A stretch of DNA of 64,000 nucleotides, taken from JAFDVL01 sp964631865. GTDB taxonomy: Bacteria; Acidobacteriota; Blastocatellia; RBC074. The stretch is from NCBI GenBank assembly GCA_964631865.1, contig CAZWAK010000008.1, forward strand, positions 23,066-87,065. Reading direction: 5' to 3'. The position numbers were made by a program, and so were the translations under genes. This document shows, in pieces, positions 18,305-25,649 of the stretch. The notes beneath the pieces were generated by a model. It was not told the origin of the DNA. It saw only the letters and a program-made list of their open reading frames with translations, and made no database searches. Numbering within the stretch: position 1 is the first letter of the stretch; each line of letters begins with the position of its first letter.

Positions 18305-18338
18305 CATGTGTGTATGGCAAAAAACGGCAAAACATTTC
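18305..18338 (-). promoter_or_regulatory. 34-bp promoter-like element, copy A
   Basis: The minus strand reads GAAATGTTTTGCC, GT, TTTTT, GC, CATACACACATG. Copies B (19237-19270) and C (25435-25468) are identical outside the short variable positions. It lies just downstream of the anti-sigma-like gene and points into the gene-free gap that contains the hairpin at 18081-18155 and the terminator at 17972. GAAAT and CATACA are 17 bases apart, like -35/-10 spacing for an ECF sigma factor (inference). Confidence 0.65.
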
Positions 18339-18382
18339 GCGGCCTTTTCACTTTTTTTCAGTGGTCGCATTTTTTGTGCGCC

Positions 18383-19192
18383 TCACCGCTTCACAGTGAA
18401 AGAATAGCGCGCAGCCTCTTCTGTCTCCTGCGGCGTAACACCGTCTAGTTTGATGCGGTAGTCGCCTCTCCCCAATGCTGTCGCCGGGACGGACACGAGC
18501 ACGTAGGTCAACCCTTCCGTTGTTTGCGATTTGAATTGCCCCGGCAATTTCTGACTGGCTTCGTCATCGGGGAGCAACGTCACCTCGTAGTTGGAATAAT
18601 CGTCCTTGAGCAACACGAGCTTGAATTCCACCGCGCCGATCTTCTGCCCCAATTCGATAGTAGGGGGGGGCGTTGCGACGGCTCTGGTTTGCCCCGGCGT
18701 CAATTCCTTCGACACGACGTCCGTTCCTGTGGCGACGGGCGCAATCGTGGTGGTGGGCGAAGGGCTGCTGTGGGCAACCTGCGATGGGGCGGTCGAATTG
18801 TAATAGGTCTTGATTCCCACCGCTGTGACCACGAGCAAAATGCTCGCCAGCGCCACTTGCCAGACGGGACGCCGAAACATTCCGCTCCAACGGCCCGCTG
18901 TCGCGGCGGCGGCTTGGGCTTTTTGCTGGCTGAGGGCGTTGGCATAACGCCGCAGCGCCTGTGCCAGACGCAGTTTTTCCTGTCGTTCCGGATCAAGCAA
19001 AAAAAACTGCTCGAATTGAGTTTGTTCCAGGGGCGAAAGCTGCTGCTGCAAGTAGGCTTCGATCAAATCCTCTTCGGCCAGAGAAAATTGCTCAAAGGTC
19101 TCATCCTCGGTCAGTAAGCTGCGATCTGTCGTCGTTCGTTCCGCGTCGGTCGCGGTGCCGAGCAAATACGGTTTAAAATTCATGTCTTTCAT
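18383..19192 (-). CDS. single-pass membrane anti-sigma-like protein
   Basis: 269 residues; GGAGGG precedes the ATG at 19192. Residues about 40-90 (SLAEEDLIEAYLQQQLSPLEQTQFEQFFLLDPERQEKLRLAQALR) resemble the cytosolic anti-sigma module common beside ECF sigma genes in acidobacteria, but without zinc-binding Cys/His. One transmembrane helix (VWQVALASILLVVTAVGI) follows at about 110-128, then a Thr/Pro-rich linker and a C-terminal domain of beta character (EFKLVLLKDDYSNYEVTLLPD...YRIKLDGVT). It lies 82 bp downstream of the sigma gene, and the promoter-like copy B sits in that gap. A membrane anchor that holds the sigma factor is the likely role (inference). Confidence 0.75.
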   Translation of the reverse strand: MKDMNFKPYLLGTATDAERTTTDRSLLTEDETFEQFSLAEEDLIEAYLQQQLSPLEQTQFEQFFLLDPERQEKLRLAQALRRYANALSQQKAQAAAATAGRWSGMFRRPVWQVALASILLVVTAVGIKTYYNSTAPSQVAHSSPSPTTTIAPVATGTDVVSKELTPGQTRAVATPPPTIELGQKIGAVEFKLVLLKDDYSNYEVTLLPDDEASQKLPGQFKSQTTEGLTYVLVSVPATALGRGDYRIKLDGVTPQETEEAARYSFTVKR

Positions 19193-19236
19193 TGTGATTC
19201 CCTCCGAACCTTTCTGGGGAGTTCACTTGGGGTTGT

Positions 19237-19270
19237 CATGTGTGTATGACAAAAACAGGCAAAACATTTC
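19237..19270 (-). promoter_or_regulatory. 34-bp promoter-like element, copy B
   Basis: The minus strand reads GAAATGTTTTGCC, TG, TTTTT, GT, CATACACACATG, ending about 45 bases before the anti-sigma-like start codon (19192) and just past the sigma gene stop. The position suits a promoter read by the adjacent sigma factor. Confidence 0.7.
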
Positions 19271-19274
19271 GCAA

Positions 19275-19832
19275 TTATTTTTGCGCGCGGCATTTTTTTA
19301 CACAGGCGGCCACTTTTTCGCGCAACCGAAACAGCCGCAACCGCAACGCATTGTCGGTCAGTCCGAATTCCTGGGCTAAGGCTTTGCGCCCGTTAATTTT
19401 GGCGCGTTTTTCGTCGCTGTAAAACCGCAGCAGCAGTTCTTTCTCTTCCGGCGGCAGTTGGTTCAGGCACTCTTCCAGACATTCATATTCCGGCTCGCTC
19501 CACTGCGGGCTGAGCTTGAGCGCAGAGCGGGGCAGTTCGACCGTTTCGACCCGACGATCAATATATTCGAGGTAGATGAGGTTCGCCACGCCATAGAAAT
19601 ACAAGGCTGGATCACCTTCATACTCCAACAACAGATGCGGCAATTTGCGCGCCACGCGATACACTGTTTCATCGAAGATTTCGGCCCCCGCCCCACAGCC
19701 CCGTGCGAAAATCGTTTTGCGGACACGACGACGAATGGCTTCGTATTTCTGCGCCGCCTCGTCCCGATCTTCGTGCAGCCAGGCCAGCAGACGGTCAAAC
19801 TCTTCCTGAGTCAAATCCCAGTCGTGAAACAT
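19275..19832 (-). CDS. ECF-like RNA polymerase sigma factor
   Basis: 185 residues from ATG 19832 (MFHDWDLTQEEFDRLLAWLHEDRDEAAQKYEAIRRRV); the frame runs upstream to 19889 without support. The sigma-2 region is about 15-85 (IFDETVYRVARKLPHLL...ALYFYGVANLIYLEYIDRR). The sigma-4 region with its helix-turn-helix is about 115-175 (LNQLPPEEKELLLRFYSDEKRAKINGRKALAQEFGLTDNALRLRLFRLREKVAACV). It lies upstream of the anti-sigma-like gene and downstream of the TPR-CHAT gene, all on the minus strand. It probably recognises the 34-bp elements around it (inference). Confidence 0.9.
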   Translation of the reverse strand: MFHDWDLTQEEFDRLLAWLHEDRDEAAQKYEAIRRRVRKTIFARGCGAGAEIFDETVYRVARKLPHLLLEYEGDPALYFYGVANLIYLEYIDRRVETVELPRSALKLSPQWSEPEYECLEECLNQLPPEEKELLLRFYSDEKRAKINGRKALAQEFGLTDNALRLRLFRLREKVAACVKKCRAQK

Positions 19833-20077
19833 TGATTGATGAGATGAGGAGAATCTAAAATCAGTGCCAGGAGAACATCGGTCTGGCACCGCATGTCAGC
19901 CAAAACTACTTTGCAAAATTTACCGTTTCAATTGCGTCCGGCGCAGTGTCGCACAAACTCTACTGCCGCGCCAGAGTCCAGGCGCAGCTCCGCCGGAAAA
20001 ACACACACAACCACCCATCAGACGAAGCACGCGGCAGAATTGCGTTTCATCCTTCGGAGTTTCAGCGAGAGGCGTAA

Positions 20078-20134
20078 CGCGATTTGCTAAATCGCGTGGC
20101 TTGGCGCAAGGATACAGGCGATTTGGCAAATCGC
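20078..20134. repeat. two REP-like palindromes (GCGATTTGGCAAATCGC family)
   Basis: Copies at 20078-20096 (centre GCT) and 20118-20134 (centre GGC) sit just downstream of the TPR-CHAT stop codon. The rest of the 320-bp gap 19833-20152 shows no gene. The sequence CATGT...GCAAAAttt near 19892-19920 is weakly like the 34-bp element but too diverged to call. Confidence 0.8.
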
Positions 20135-20152
20135 GCTACCTCTCGAACTTTC

Positions 20153-23100
20153 TCATCGGTATTCGCCTTGCAGCACGAACGCTGCCCAGGTGTACGGCAC
20201 CTCGGTGGGATGTTTTTGCCACATAGCAATTTGGGCTTGGCGCAAGGCTGCGGCAGGGGTCAGGTTTTCTTGCAGGAGGCGCTGGTAGAACCTCTTCATC
20301 AGTTCCGCTGTCGCGGCATCATCCACTTTCCAGAGACTCGCCAGCACGCGCGCGGCTCCGGCGTACATAAAGCCGCGCGTCAACGCCATCAAGCCTTCGC
20401 CGCGAATGTCCGTGCCGACTGCCGTTTCACACGCGCTCAGCACGACCAGTTCTTTCGGCAGGATCAAATTGTAAATATCACTCAGTCGCAGCGTTCCGTT
20501 GAGCGGCTTACCCTGCCGATCAAAACGCGAGAGGAAAATGCCCGATAACTCAGGGTTCTTGCTGTCCCAAAATCCGTGCGTCGCAAAATGCACGATGCCG
20601 TATGGCTGCAACTCTTCGCCTTCCAGCAATGCGCGATTGACGGCAAAGCTGTGCTTGAGCAAAAACGGCTGCGCGCCCGCCGCCTTCCTGATCTCTTCCG
20701 CCTCCTCGCGCGTCGCAATTAGGCGAGGCAAGAACAGGTTTTCATCCGACAAATCCACATCGCGCGTTTGCGGCTGCGGGGCTGGCGCGACAATACCGTC
20801 CTGCCCCCGCACGCGCTTGTCGTCTTTGGCAAACACCGGATCGGCCAGCACCGCCACCGACCGCAACGAAGCCGCTTCCTCCTGCCCGCTCCACCACGAC
20901 CGCAGCGACCGTGTCCAGCGCGCAAGCCACCCGCGCGGCGCTTCTGGTCGCAGGCGATCTTCCCGCAACAGCTTCAACGACGAAGCGGAGGGCAGGCCGA
21001 TGATTTCGTGGTTGACGATCAAGGGTGGTCGGTGGTCGGTGGTCGGTGGCCGGTTGGCATTCGCGTTATTACCGGCCACTGACAACGGACTACCAGTTGG
21101 CGCTTTACCGACCACCGACCACCGACCACCGACCACCGGCATCGGCAAAGCCGCAAACGGCAACAACTGCAACGCCCCATCGCCCACAATGACCAATCGT
21201 TTGTTACCGAGCTTGTCCGCCACCGGCCCCAAGACGATCTGGCTCAGTGCCGCCGCGCGTGCCCAATATTGCGCATTGGCTTGTCGGTTGCGTTGCTGCC
21301 ATTGCGCCGCCGTCTCCCCGTCTTGTTGCAGGGGCGCTGTCATCAGTTGGTAGAGTTCGCGCACGAGCGGTTCAATCGCGGCGCGCTTGGGCAACGTGTA
21401 AGCTTCCAGCGAATTGCGCGTCACCGCCCACAAATAGCTGCCTTCGTCACCGAGCGCATATTCCAACAGCAGCGTGTCGTCGTCGAGCAATTGCTGAATC
21501 GCCTCGGCCTTGAGCGGTTGCGGCTGCGTGAGCGCGGCATAGCGCGGACTGGTCTCGCGAATTTTGCTGCGTATCTCGTCGAGTTGTGTGGTGAGGTCAT
21601 CCACTTCTTTCGTCACAGCGGCAAGTTCCGCTTCTTTGCCCGGTTTGCCCGTCAGTTGCAGTTTGCGGTCGGCCTTGCCATTGAGGGTTTGCCGTACCGA
21701 ACGTTCTTGTTCGAGCCATTTGGAATCGGCCCCCTGTTTGATGTCGTGGCGGGCTTCGTTGAGTAAGTCCAATAAACTCCGGGCGCGGGCGCGTTCGCTG
21801 AGGCTCAGGGCTTCAGCCACTGCGCTTCCTTGCGGTCGTTCCTGGTGTTGCTGCATCAAAATGTCAAGGTAAAGAGCGTAGATTTGATTTACCGCCGCAA
21901 AGTAAGACGTGCGCAGATTCTGACTGAAAACACTGGCGCGGAGCGATTCGATCAGGGCAACTGCTTTTTCGCTTTCTGCGATGGCTTCAGGCCAATTTCC
22001 TTTGTCATACAAGACACGCGCAAGATGATAGCGTGTTTGCGACTCGCCGAAGCGATCTTCAGCGGCGAGATTATAGTCCAATGCCCGTTGATAATGTGCT
22101 ACAGCTTTCTGTAAGTTCCCCCCTCGCGCATAGATTTCCCCGATACTGTTATAGGCATAAGCTTTCCACCGAGGGCTATAAGATTGTGGATAGAGAGCGA
22201 TAGCTTGCTGATAATACCGCATCGCGGTTTGGGGGGCTTTCAAAGCACTATGTACGCCCCCTAATGAATGAAGCACTTGTGCTTCCATCCGGTGATCTTT
22301 AATTTCCTGCGCGATCTTGCGAGCCTGCTGCAAATTACTTAGCGCGTGCTGCGATTGCCCCAGTAATTGATGTAATTCGCCAATGTGCATGAGGCAGGCC
22401 AATTCATTCTCTCGATCCTCAATTAGTCGGACGAGGTCCAGCGCCTGCTTTCGATGTTCTAATGCTTTCTGGGTTTCCCCTAGCTCCGTATAGACAAATG
22501 ACATTCCTCCATGCAAACTAGCCTCTGTCAGCCTATTGCCTGCTTTTTCCAGGAGCGGATACGCCATTTGATAATGGCGCAAAGCTTCCTGCTTATCGCC
22601 GATGGTTGAGTAATGGTGTCCTAATAATGTTAGCGCCCTCGCTTGCCCTCGAATATCTTTAATCTTCTGAAAGAGTACCAATGCTTGACTGCGTGAGTTA
22701 ATCGCATCTCTATATTGACCTAAGTAATAATAAGACGCTCCAATTTCAAGATAAGTGTTTGCTTGCTTTTCCTCATCTCGAAGCTCTATCCAAATTTTTA
22801 GCGCGTCAGTAAGAAGGTTGAGAGAGGTTTCAGGCTTTTCTAAAACATTATTTATTTTCCCCTGGTTTACCAGCGATTGCGCCTGCCCGGCTTTGTAAGC
22901 TATAGATTGACTAAGTTGAAAGGGGCGTAGGCAAGCTTCCAAAGCTTTCTCTCGCTCACCGCGTTGCAGATAGACTAAACTCAGGTCATTGAGGGCATCA
23001 ACTTGCCCGCGTATATCATTACTTTGTTGATAAAGCGCAAGCGATTGATGTAGATGATTTAGAGCTTGCTCCAAATTCCCCAGCAAAAGCTGAATGTTAC

Positions 23101-23392
23101 CAATCTTGAGTAAGGCGTGAGCCTTTTCATTTGCTTGCCCAGCCTTATCCCAAGTTTCAACTGCGAGTTGATACCTCTCTATCGCTTTTTGAAAATTTTG
23201 CAGGCCTCCTTCTTTGTAAAGCTGCTCTGCTTCCGCCTTATACCTTTCTGCTTGCCCCTTCAACCGCTCCGGTAATTGGAGAGGACGCTTATCTTCAACC
23301 TGCAAATCGCGGTTGGGTCTAAGGATGGAAATAAGCAGAAATAAAGAAAGGATAGCTGCCAGAAGAGTTATTATTCTAACAGCTATCCTCAT
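20153..23392 (-). CDS. membrane-anchored TPR-CHAT caspase-like peptidase
   Basis: 1079 residues from ATG 23392 (MRIAVRIITLLAAILSLFLLISILRP), an N-terminal membrane anchor. About ten or more TPR units fill residues 60-560 (ANEKAHALLKIGNIQLLLGNLEQALNHLHQSLALY and similar). A coiled-coil linker (SERARARSLLDLLNEARHDI...) leads to the CHAT peptidase at about 780-1079. The dyad is His of HFATHGF (about 938) and Cys of LSACETAVG (about 987), both present, with GTLRLSDIYNL, GFMYAGAARVLASLWKVDD and PYTWAAFVLQGEYR in the expected order. A heptamer-repeat hairpin is inserted in frame at 21024-21137. CHAT proteins are clan CD peptidases used in cell death, stress and defence; the target is unknown. The TPR half is more AT-rich than its surroundings. 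Confidence 0.93.
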   Translation of the reverse strand: MRIAVRIITLLAAILSLFLLISILRPNRDLQVEDKRPLQLPERLKGQAERYKAEAEQLYKEGGLQNFQKAIERYQLAVETWDKAGQANEKAHALLKIGNIQLLLGNLEQALNHLHQSLALYQQSNDIRGQVDALNDLSLVYLQRGEREKALEACLRPFQLSQSIAYKAGQAQSLVNQGKINNVLEKPETSLNLLTDALKIWIELRDEEKQANTYLEIGASYYYLGQYRDAINSRSQALVLFQKIKDIRGQARALTLLGHHYSTIGDKQEALRHYQMAYPLLEKAGNRLTEASLHGGMSFVYTELGETQKALEHRKQALDLVRLIEDRENELACLMHIGELHQLLGQSQHALSNLQQARKIAQEIKDHRMEAQVLHSLGGVHSALKAPQTAMRYYQQAIALYPQSYSPRWKAYAYNSIGEIYARGGNLQKAVAHYQRALDYNLAAEDRFGESQTRYHLARVLYDKGNWPEAIAESEKAVALIESLRASVFSQNLRTSYFAAVNQIYALYLDILMQQHQERPQGSAVAEALSLSERARARSLLDLLNEARHDIKQGADSKWLEQERSVRQTLNGKADRKLQLTGKPGKEAELAAVTKEVDDLTTQLDEIRSKIRETSPRYAALTQPQPLKAEAIQQLLDDDTLLLEYALGDEGSYLWAVTRNSLEAYTLPKRAAIEPLVRELYQLMTAPLQQDGETAAQWQQRNRQANAQYWARAAALSQIVLGPVADKLGNKRLVIVGDGALQLLPFAALPMPVVGGRWSVVGKAPTGSPLSVAGNNANANRPPTTDHRPPLIVNHEIIGLPSASSLKLLREDRLRPEAPRGWLARWTRSLRSWWSGQEEAASLRSVAVLADPVFAKDDKRVRGQDGIVAPAPQPQTRDVDLSDENLFLPRLIATREEAEEIRKAAGAQPFLLKHSFAVNRALLEGEELQPYGIVHFATHGFWDSKNPELSGIFLSRFDRQGKPLNGTLRLSDIYNLILPKELVVLSACETAVGTDIRGEGLMALTRGFMYAGAARVLASLWKVDDAATAELMKRFYQRLLQENLTPAAALRQAQIAMWQKHPTEVPYTWAAFVLQGEYR
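21024..21137. repeat. in-frame hairpin with heptamer arms (GGTCGGT type) inside the CHAT gene
   Basis: Arm 21024-21054 has four GGTGGTC-type heptamers and arm 21107-21137 is its reverse complement; the loop is about 52 nt. On the coding strand it adds roughly 38 residues (VVGGRWSVVGKAP... ...ANRPPTTDHRPP) between LLPFAALPMP and LIVNHEIIGLPSASSL, which are normally joined by a short loop in CHAT domains. The same heptamer occurs at 32534-32606. Confidence 0.85.
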
Positions 23393-23451
23393 TTCTTTTC
23401 TCACTCTCTTACTAAGTACCTGGGCAAAAATAATCAGGTCTTGCGTCGTAA

Positions 23452-23509
23452 CGCGATTTGGCAAATCGCGGCGGTTTTCAGCCTGAATCCAGCGATTTGC
23501 CAAATCGCT
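23452..23509. repeat. two REP-like palindromes upstream of the TPR-CHAT gene
   Basis: CGCGATTTGGCAAATCGCG at 23452-23470 and AGCGATTTGCCAAATCGCT at 23491-23509, in the 171-bp gap between the C11 peptidase and the TPR-CHAT gene. With the pair at 20078-20134 they flank the CHAT gene on both sides. Confidence 0.85.
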
Positions 23510-23563
23510 TTACACCGGATTATTTCTGCCTACCTACTTACTTTCCACTGTAGCAAGCTTAGT

Positions 23564-25108
23564 TTAGCGAGCCGGTTCCTTACTCTTTTTATTTCTAAGG
23601 AAGTAACGCGGCGGGTTTTTCATTGTTCCCTGCTTACCTAATCCTTTATCAGTGCTAGGTGGCTGCTTATCGGTGCTGGGTGGTTGCTTGTCAGTGCTGG
23701 GTGGTTGGCGACTGTCGGCGGGGAAATCAGGAAGCACTGGAATCACCAGTGGACTGGTAGCTCCTGTAATCTTCACTTCTTCCAGCGATTGGTCTAAAGG
23801 CGCATCAGGAGTTGTTCTTGTCTCGCCGCGCATCTTCCGTTGTGTTTGCTTAACATATTCTTTGAGGAAGTTGCCCCATTTTGTATCTTTTGCAAAGGAT
23901 AGTCCCTTGCAATATTCCTGTAATGCCCCGGAGTCTTTCCAGGGAAAGAAAATGGAAAGCCCGTGCGAATGTTGGAATGCGGGGCCGTAATAATCTGCGT
24001 GTTGGACGACATTCTCAACGATCTTTTGTACTTCGATACAAGCGTTGGATAGCGCTTTCACAGGACAGCCCTTCTGTAAAAGATCGCAAAAATCCCAGAG
24101 GTCAACATATTGTTCGGATTTGTAAGACTGCGCACGCCAATGTGCCAGAAGAATCGCGTTTTGCACGGCGGGGTTCGATAAATTGTCAGTCATTGTTTTC
24201 GCCAATCCCCGAATCGCCTCCGCTAATTCATCTATTTGAGTCAGGTCACAAACGGATTGGTCTATGGATAGCCCCGCCGTGGCAAAGTCTCGATAATACT
24301 CAATGTGCTTATCCACAATCAGCTCGGCAAGCTGGTTGGCGCCCATCGTTGCATTATCATTTAAGGCTCCAAGAATCTGCTGATAAGGCCAGCCTGTTTC
24401 GGGTTCATATCCTTCCGCCCCCACCAATAGCTCGACACTGTTTCGCACTTCGTAGCACACTTCCACCATACTCATCAGACAGCTATCCATTCCTAAGATA
24501 TCCAACTTGCGCCTGAGCGTGTCTTTCTTGATCGCATTCAGCACATTCTTCAAATCTGTAATGCTGAGACTGCCTTTGGGGTTATCGCTGGTGAGAAAAT
24601 CCCCCACTGCGCCGCTGCCATGACCCGACAGGACGAGCAAATATTTATTGGCCTTTTGTTCATCAATTGTGGTGGTGAGGAAATGCTGTAGCAACCGAAA
24701 ATCCGAAGCCGTATTGACAATCTCGAATTTTGCCGACTTCGCTTTTTTCCCGGCCACCGCTTGCTGGAGTTTGCCTTTCTCATCAAGTGGGATTTCATTA
24801 AATTTCTTGCCCAAATCCTCCAGCAAGACAGGCTTCTGCTTTTGTGTCTTCTCACTAAAAATAAAGCGTCTGGTCACGACTTCTGGCGGGGCGGAATCAA
24901 AAAGCGCAACGACCCTTACCTCGCTCCCAAAGTTTATGGCGTTGATTTCCGTCAAGGCCCAAATACTTTCTCCCACTAATGAATTATCGGCAGCCATATA
25001 GATCATGACCGTCCATCCATTGTTATGGGGCGACGATATGGAGGATGCCTGCCGGGGTTTCGCTGTCTTCTGCGCCACTTTTGCTTTATTCGCTTTTCCT
25101 TTAGCCAT
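23564..25108 (-). CDS. clostripain-family (C11) cysteine peptidase
   Basis: 514 residues from ATG 25108 (MAKGKANKAKVAQK), with GGAGAGG upstream; the open frame continues to 25465 but only through the promoter-like element. The clan CD caspase fold is evident: WTVMIYMAADNSLVG, then the catalytic His in VLSGHGSGAVGDF (about 162) and Cys in LDILGMDSCLMSMVEVCYE (about 209), then EGYEPETGWPYQQIL and HGLSIFFPW. There is no signal peptide and the N-terminus is Lys/Ala rich, so a cytosolic location is likely. The C-terminus carries three 7-residue repeats (QPPSTDK) from 21-bp DNA repeats. First gene of the minus-strand cluster with TPR-CHAT, sigma and anti-sigma. Family members self-process and cut after Arg/Lys. 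Confidence 0.92.
   Translation of the reverse strand: MAKGKANKAKVAQKTAKPRQASSISSPHNNGWTVMIYMAADNSLVGESIWALTEINAINFGSEVRVVALFDSAPPEVVTRRFIFSEKTQKQKPVLLEDLGKKFNEIPLDEKGKLQQAVAGKKAKSAKFEIVNTASDFRLLQHFLTTTIDEQKANKYLLVLSGHGSGAVGDFLTSDNPKGSLSITDLKNVLNAIKKDTLRRKLDILGMDSCLMSMVEVCYEVRNSVELLVGAEGYEPETGWPYQQILGALNDNATMGANQLAELIVDKHIEYYRDFATAGLSIDQSVCDLTQIDELAEAIRGLAKTMTDNLSNPAVQNAILLAHWRAQSYKSEQYVDLWDFCDLLQKGCPVKALSNACIEVQKIVENVVQHADYYGPAFQHSHGLSIFFPWKDSGALQEYCKGLSFAKDTKWGNFLKEYVKQTQRKMRGETRTTPDAPLDQSLEEVKITGATSPLVIPVLPDFPADSRQPPSTDKQPPSTDKQPPSTDKGLGKQGTMKNPPRYFLRNKKSKEPAR
23648..23710 (-). repeat. three 21-bp tandem repeats encoding QPPSTDK
   Basis: Units at 23648-23668, 23669-23689 and 23690-23710 differ at a few bases. 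They lie near the 3' end of the C11 peptidase gene, giving a Pro/Ser/Thr linker. Unit number could vary without breaking the frame. Confidence 0.85.
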
Positions 25109-25434
25109 GGTCCTCTCCCTTTGGATTGTTAGGTGAAATAGGTTCGTAAGACAAGACGGGAATTGGTAATGTTCGCTTTCGATAGGTTGTTTACCTGGCT
25201 GAGAACGCACACTTGCTCCCGCTCGACAACAAAACATCTTGGTTCTTGCCTGCGAGCCTTCGCCACGACAGGGGTTGTGACGATGCAGGAAAACATATCT
25301 CACTTGAAACCGTATCTTGCTTCGACTGATGGCAGCGAACCTAACACACGCTTCTTGGGGATTCAAGCGGGCACCGCTTTTGCGACCACTCCCGCGCTCG
25401 AATCGGTTCGCTGTCTTGCCGTTCCCTTGCTTTT

Positions 25435-25468
25435 CATGTGTGTATGGTAAAAATTGGCAAAACATTTC
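25435..25468 (-). promoter_or_regulatory. 34-bp promoter-like element, copy C
   Basis: The minus strand reads GAAATGTTTTGCC, AA, TTTTT, AC, CATACACACATG. It lies about 327 bases upstream of the C11 peptidase start, in the 541-bp divergent gap 25109-25649 that otherwise shows no gene. It may start a long leader ahead of the C11/CHAT/sigma/anti-sigma cluster (inference). Confidence 0.65.
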
Positions 25469-25597
25469 ATGATTTTTTGGGGGCCGGGCGAACGGCCCGG
25501 GGCTTTGTCCCGTACCCGTTCACCCAACCCGTGCAAACGCTTTATCATTTCAGTTGAAAGTGGATGTTTGCCTATTTTAGTAAGCTCAAATACAGTC

Positions 25598-25626
25598 TTT
25601 GCTTTTAAATTCACCTTTCGTATAAT
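25598..25626 (+). promoter_or_regulatory. candidate sigma70 promoter of the acyl-CoA synthetase gene
   Basis: TTTGCT (25598-25603), a 17-base spacer and a perfect TATAAT (25621-25626), 23 bases before the ATG at 25650; GGAGAG supplies the ribosome site. Confidence 0.6.
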
Positions 25627-25649
25627 TTCCCGCGCGGAGAGAAGCAGCT

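Noticed and set aside
18305..25468. 34-bp elements considered as CRISPR repeats or IS ends
   Set aside because: They are 1-6 kb apart, all in the same orientation, and have no spacers, no transposase and no inverted partner.
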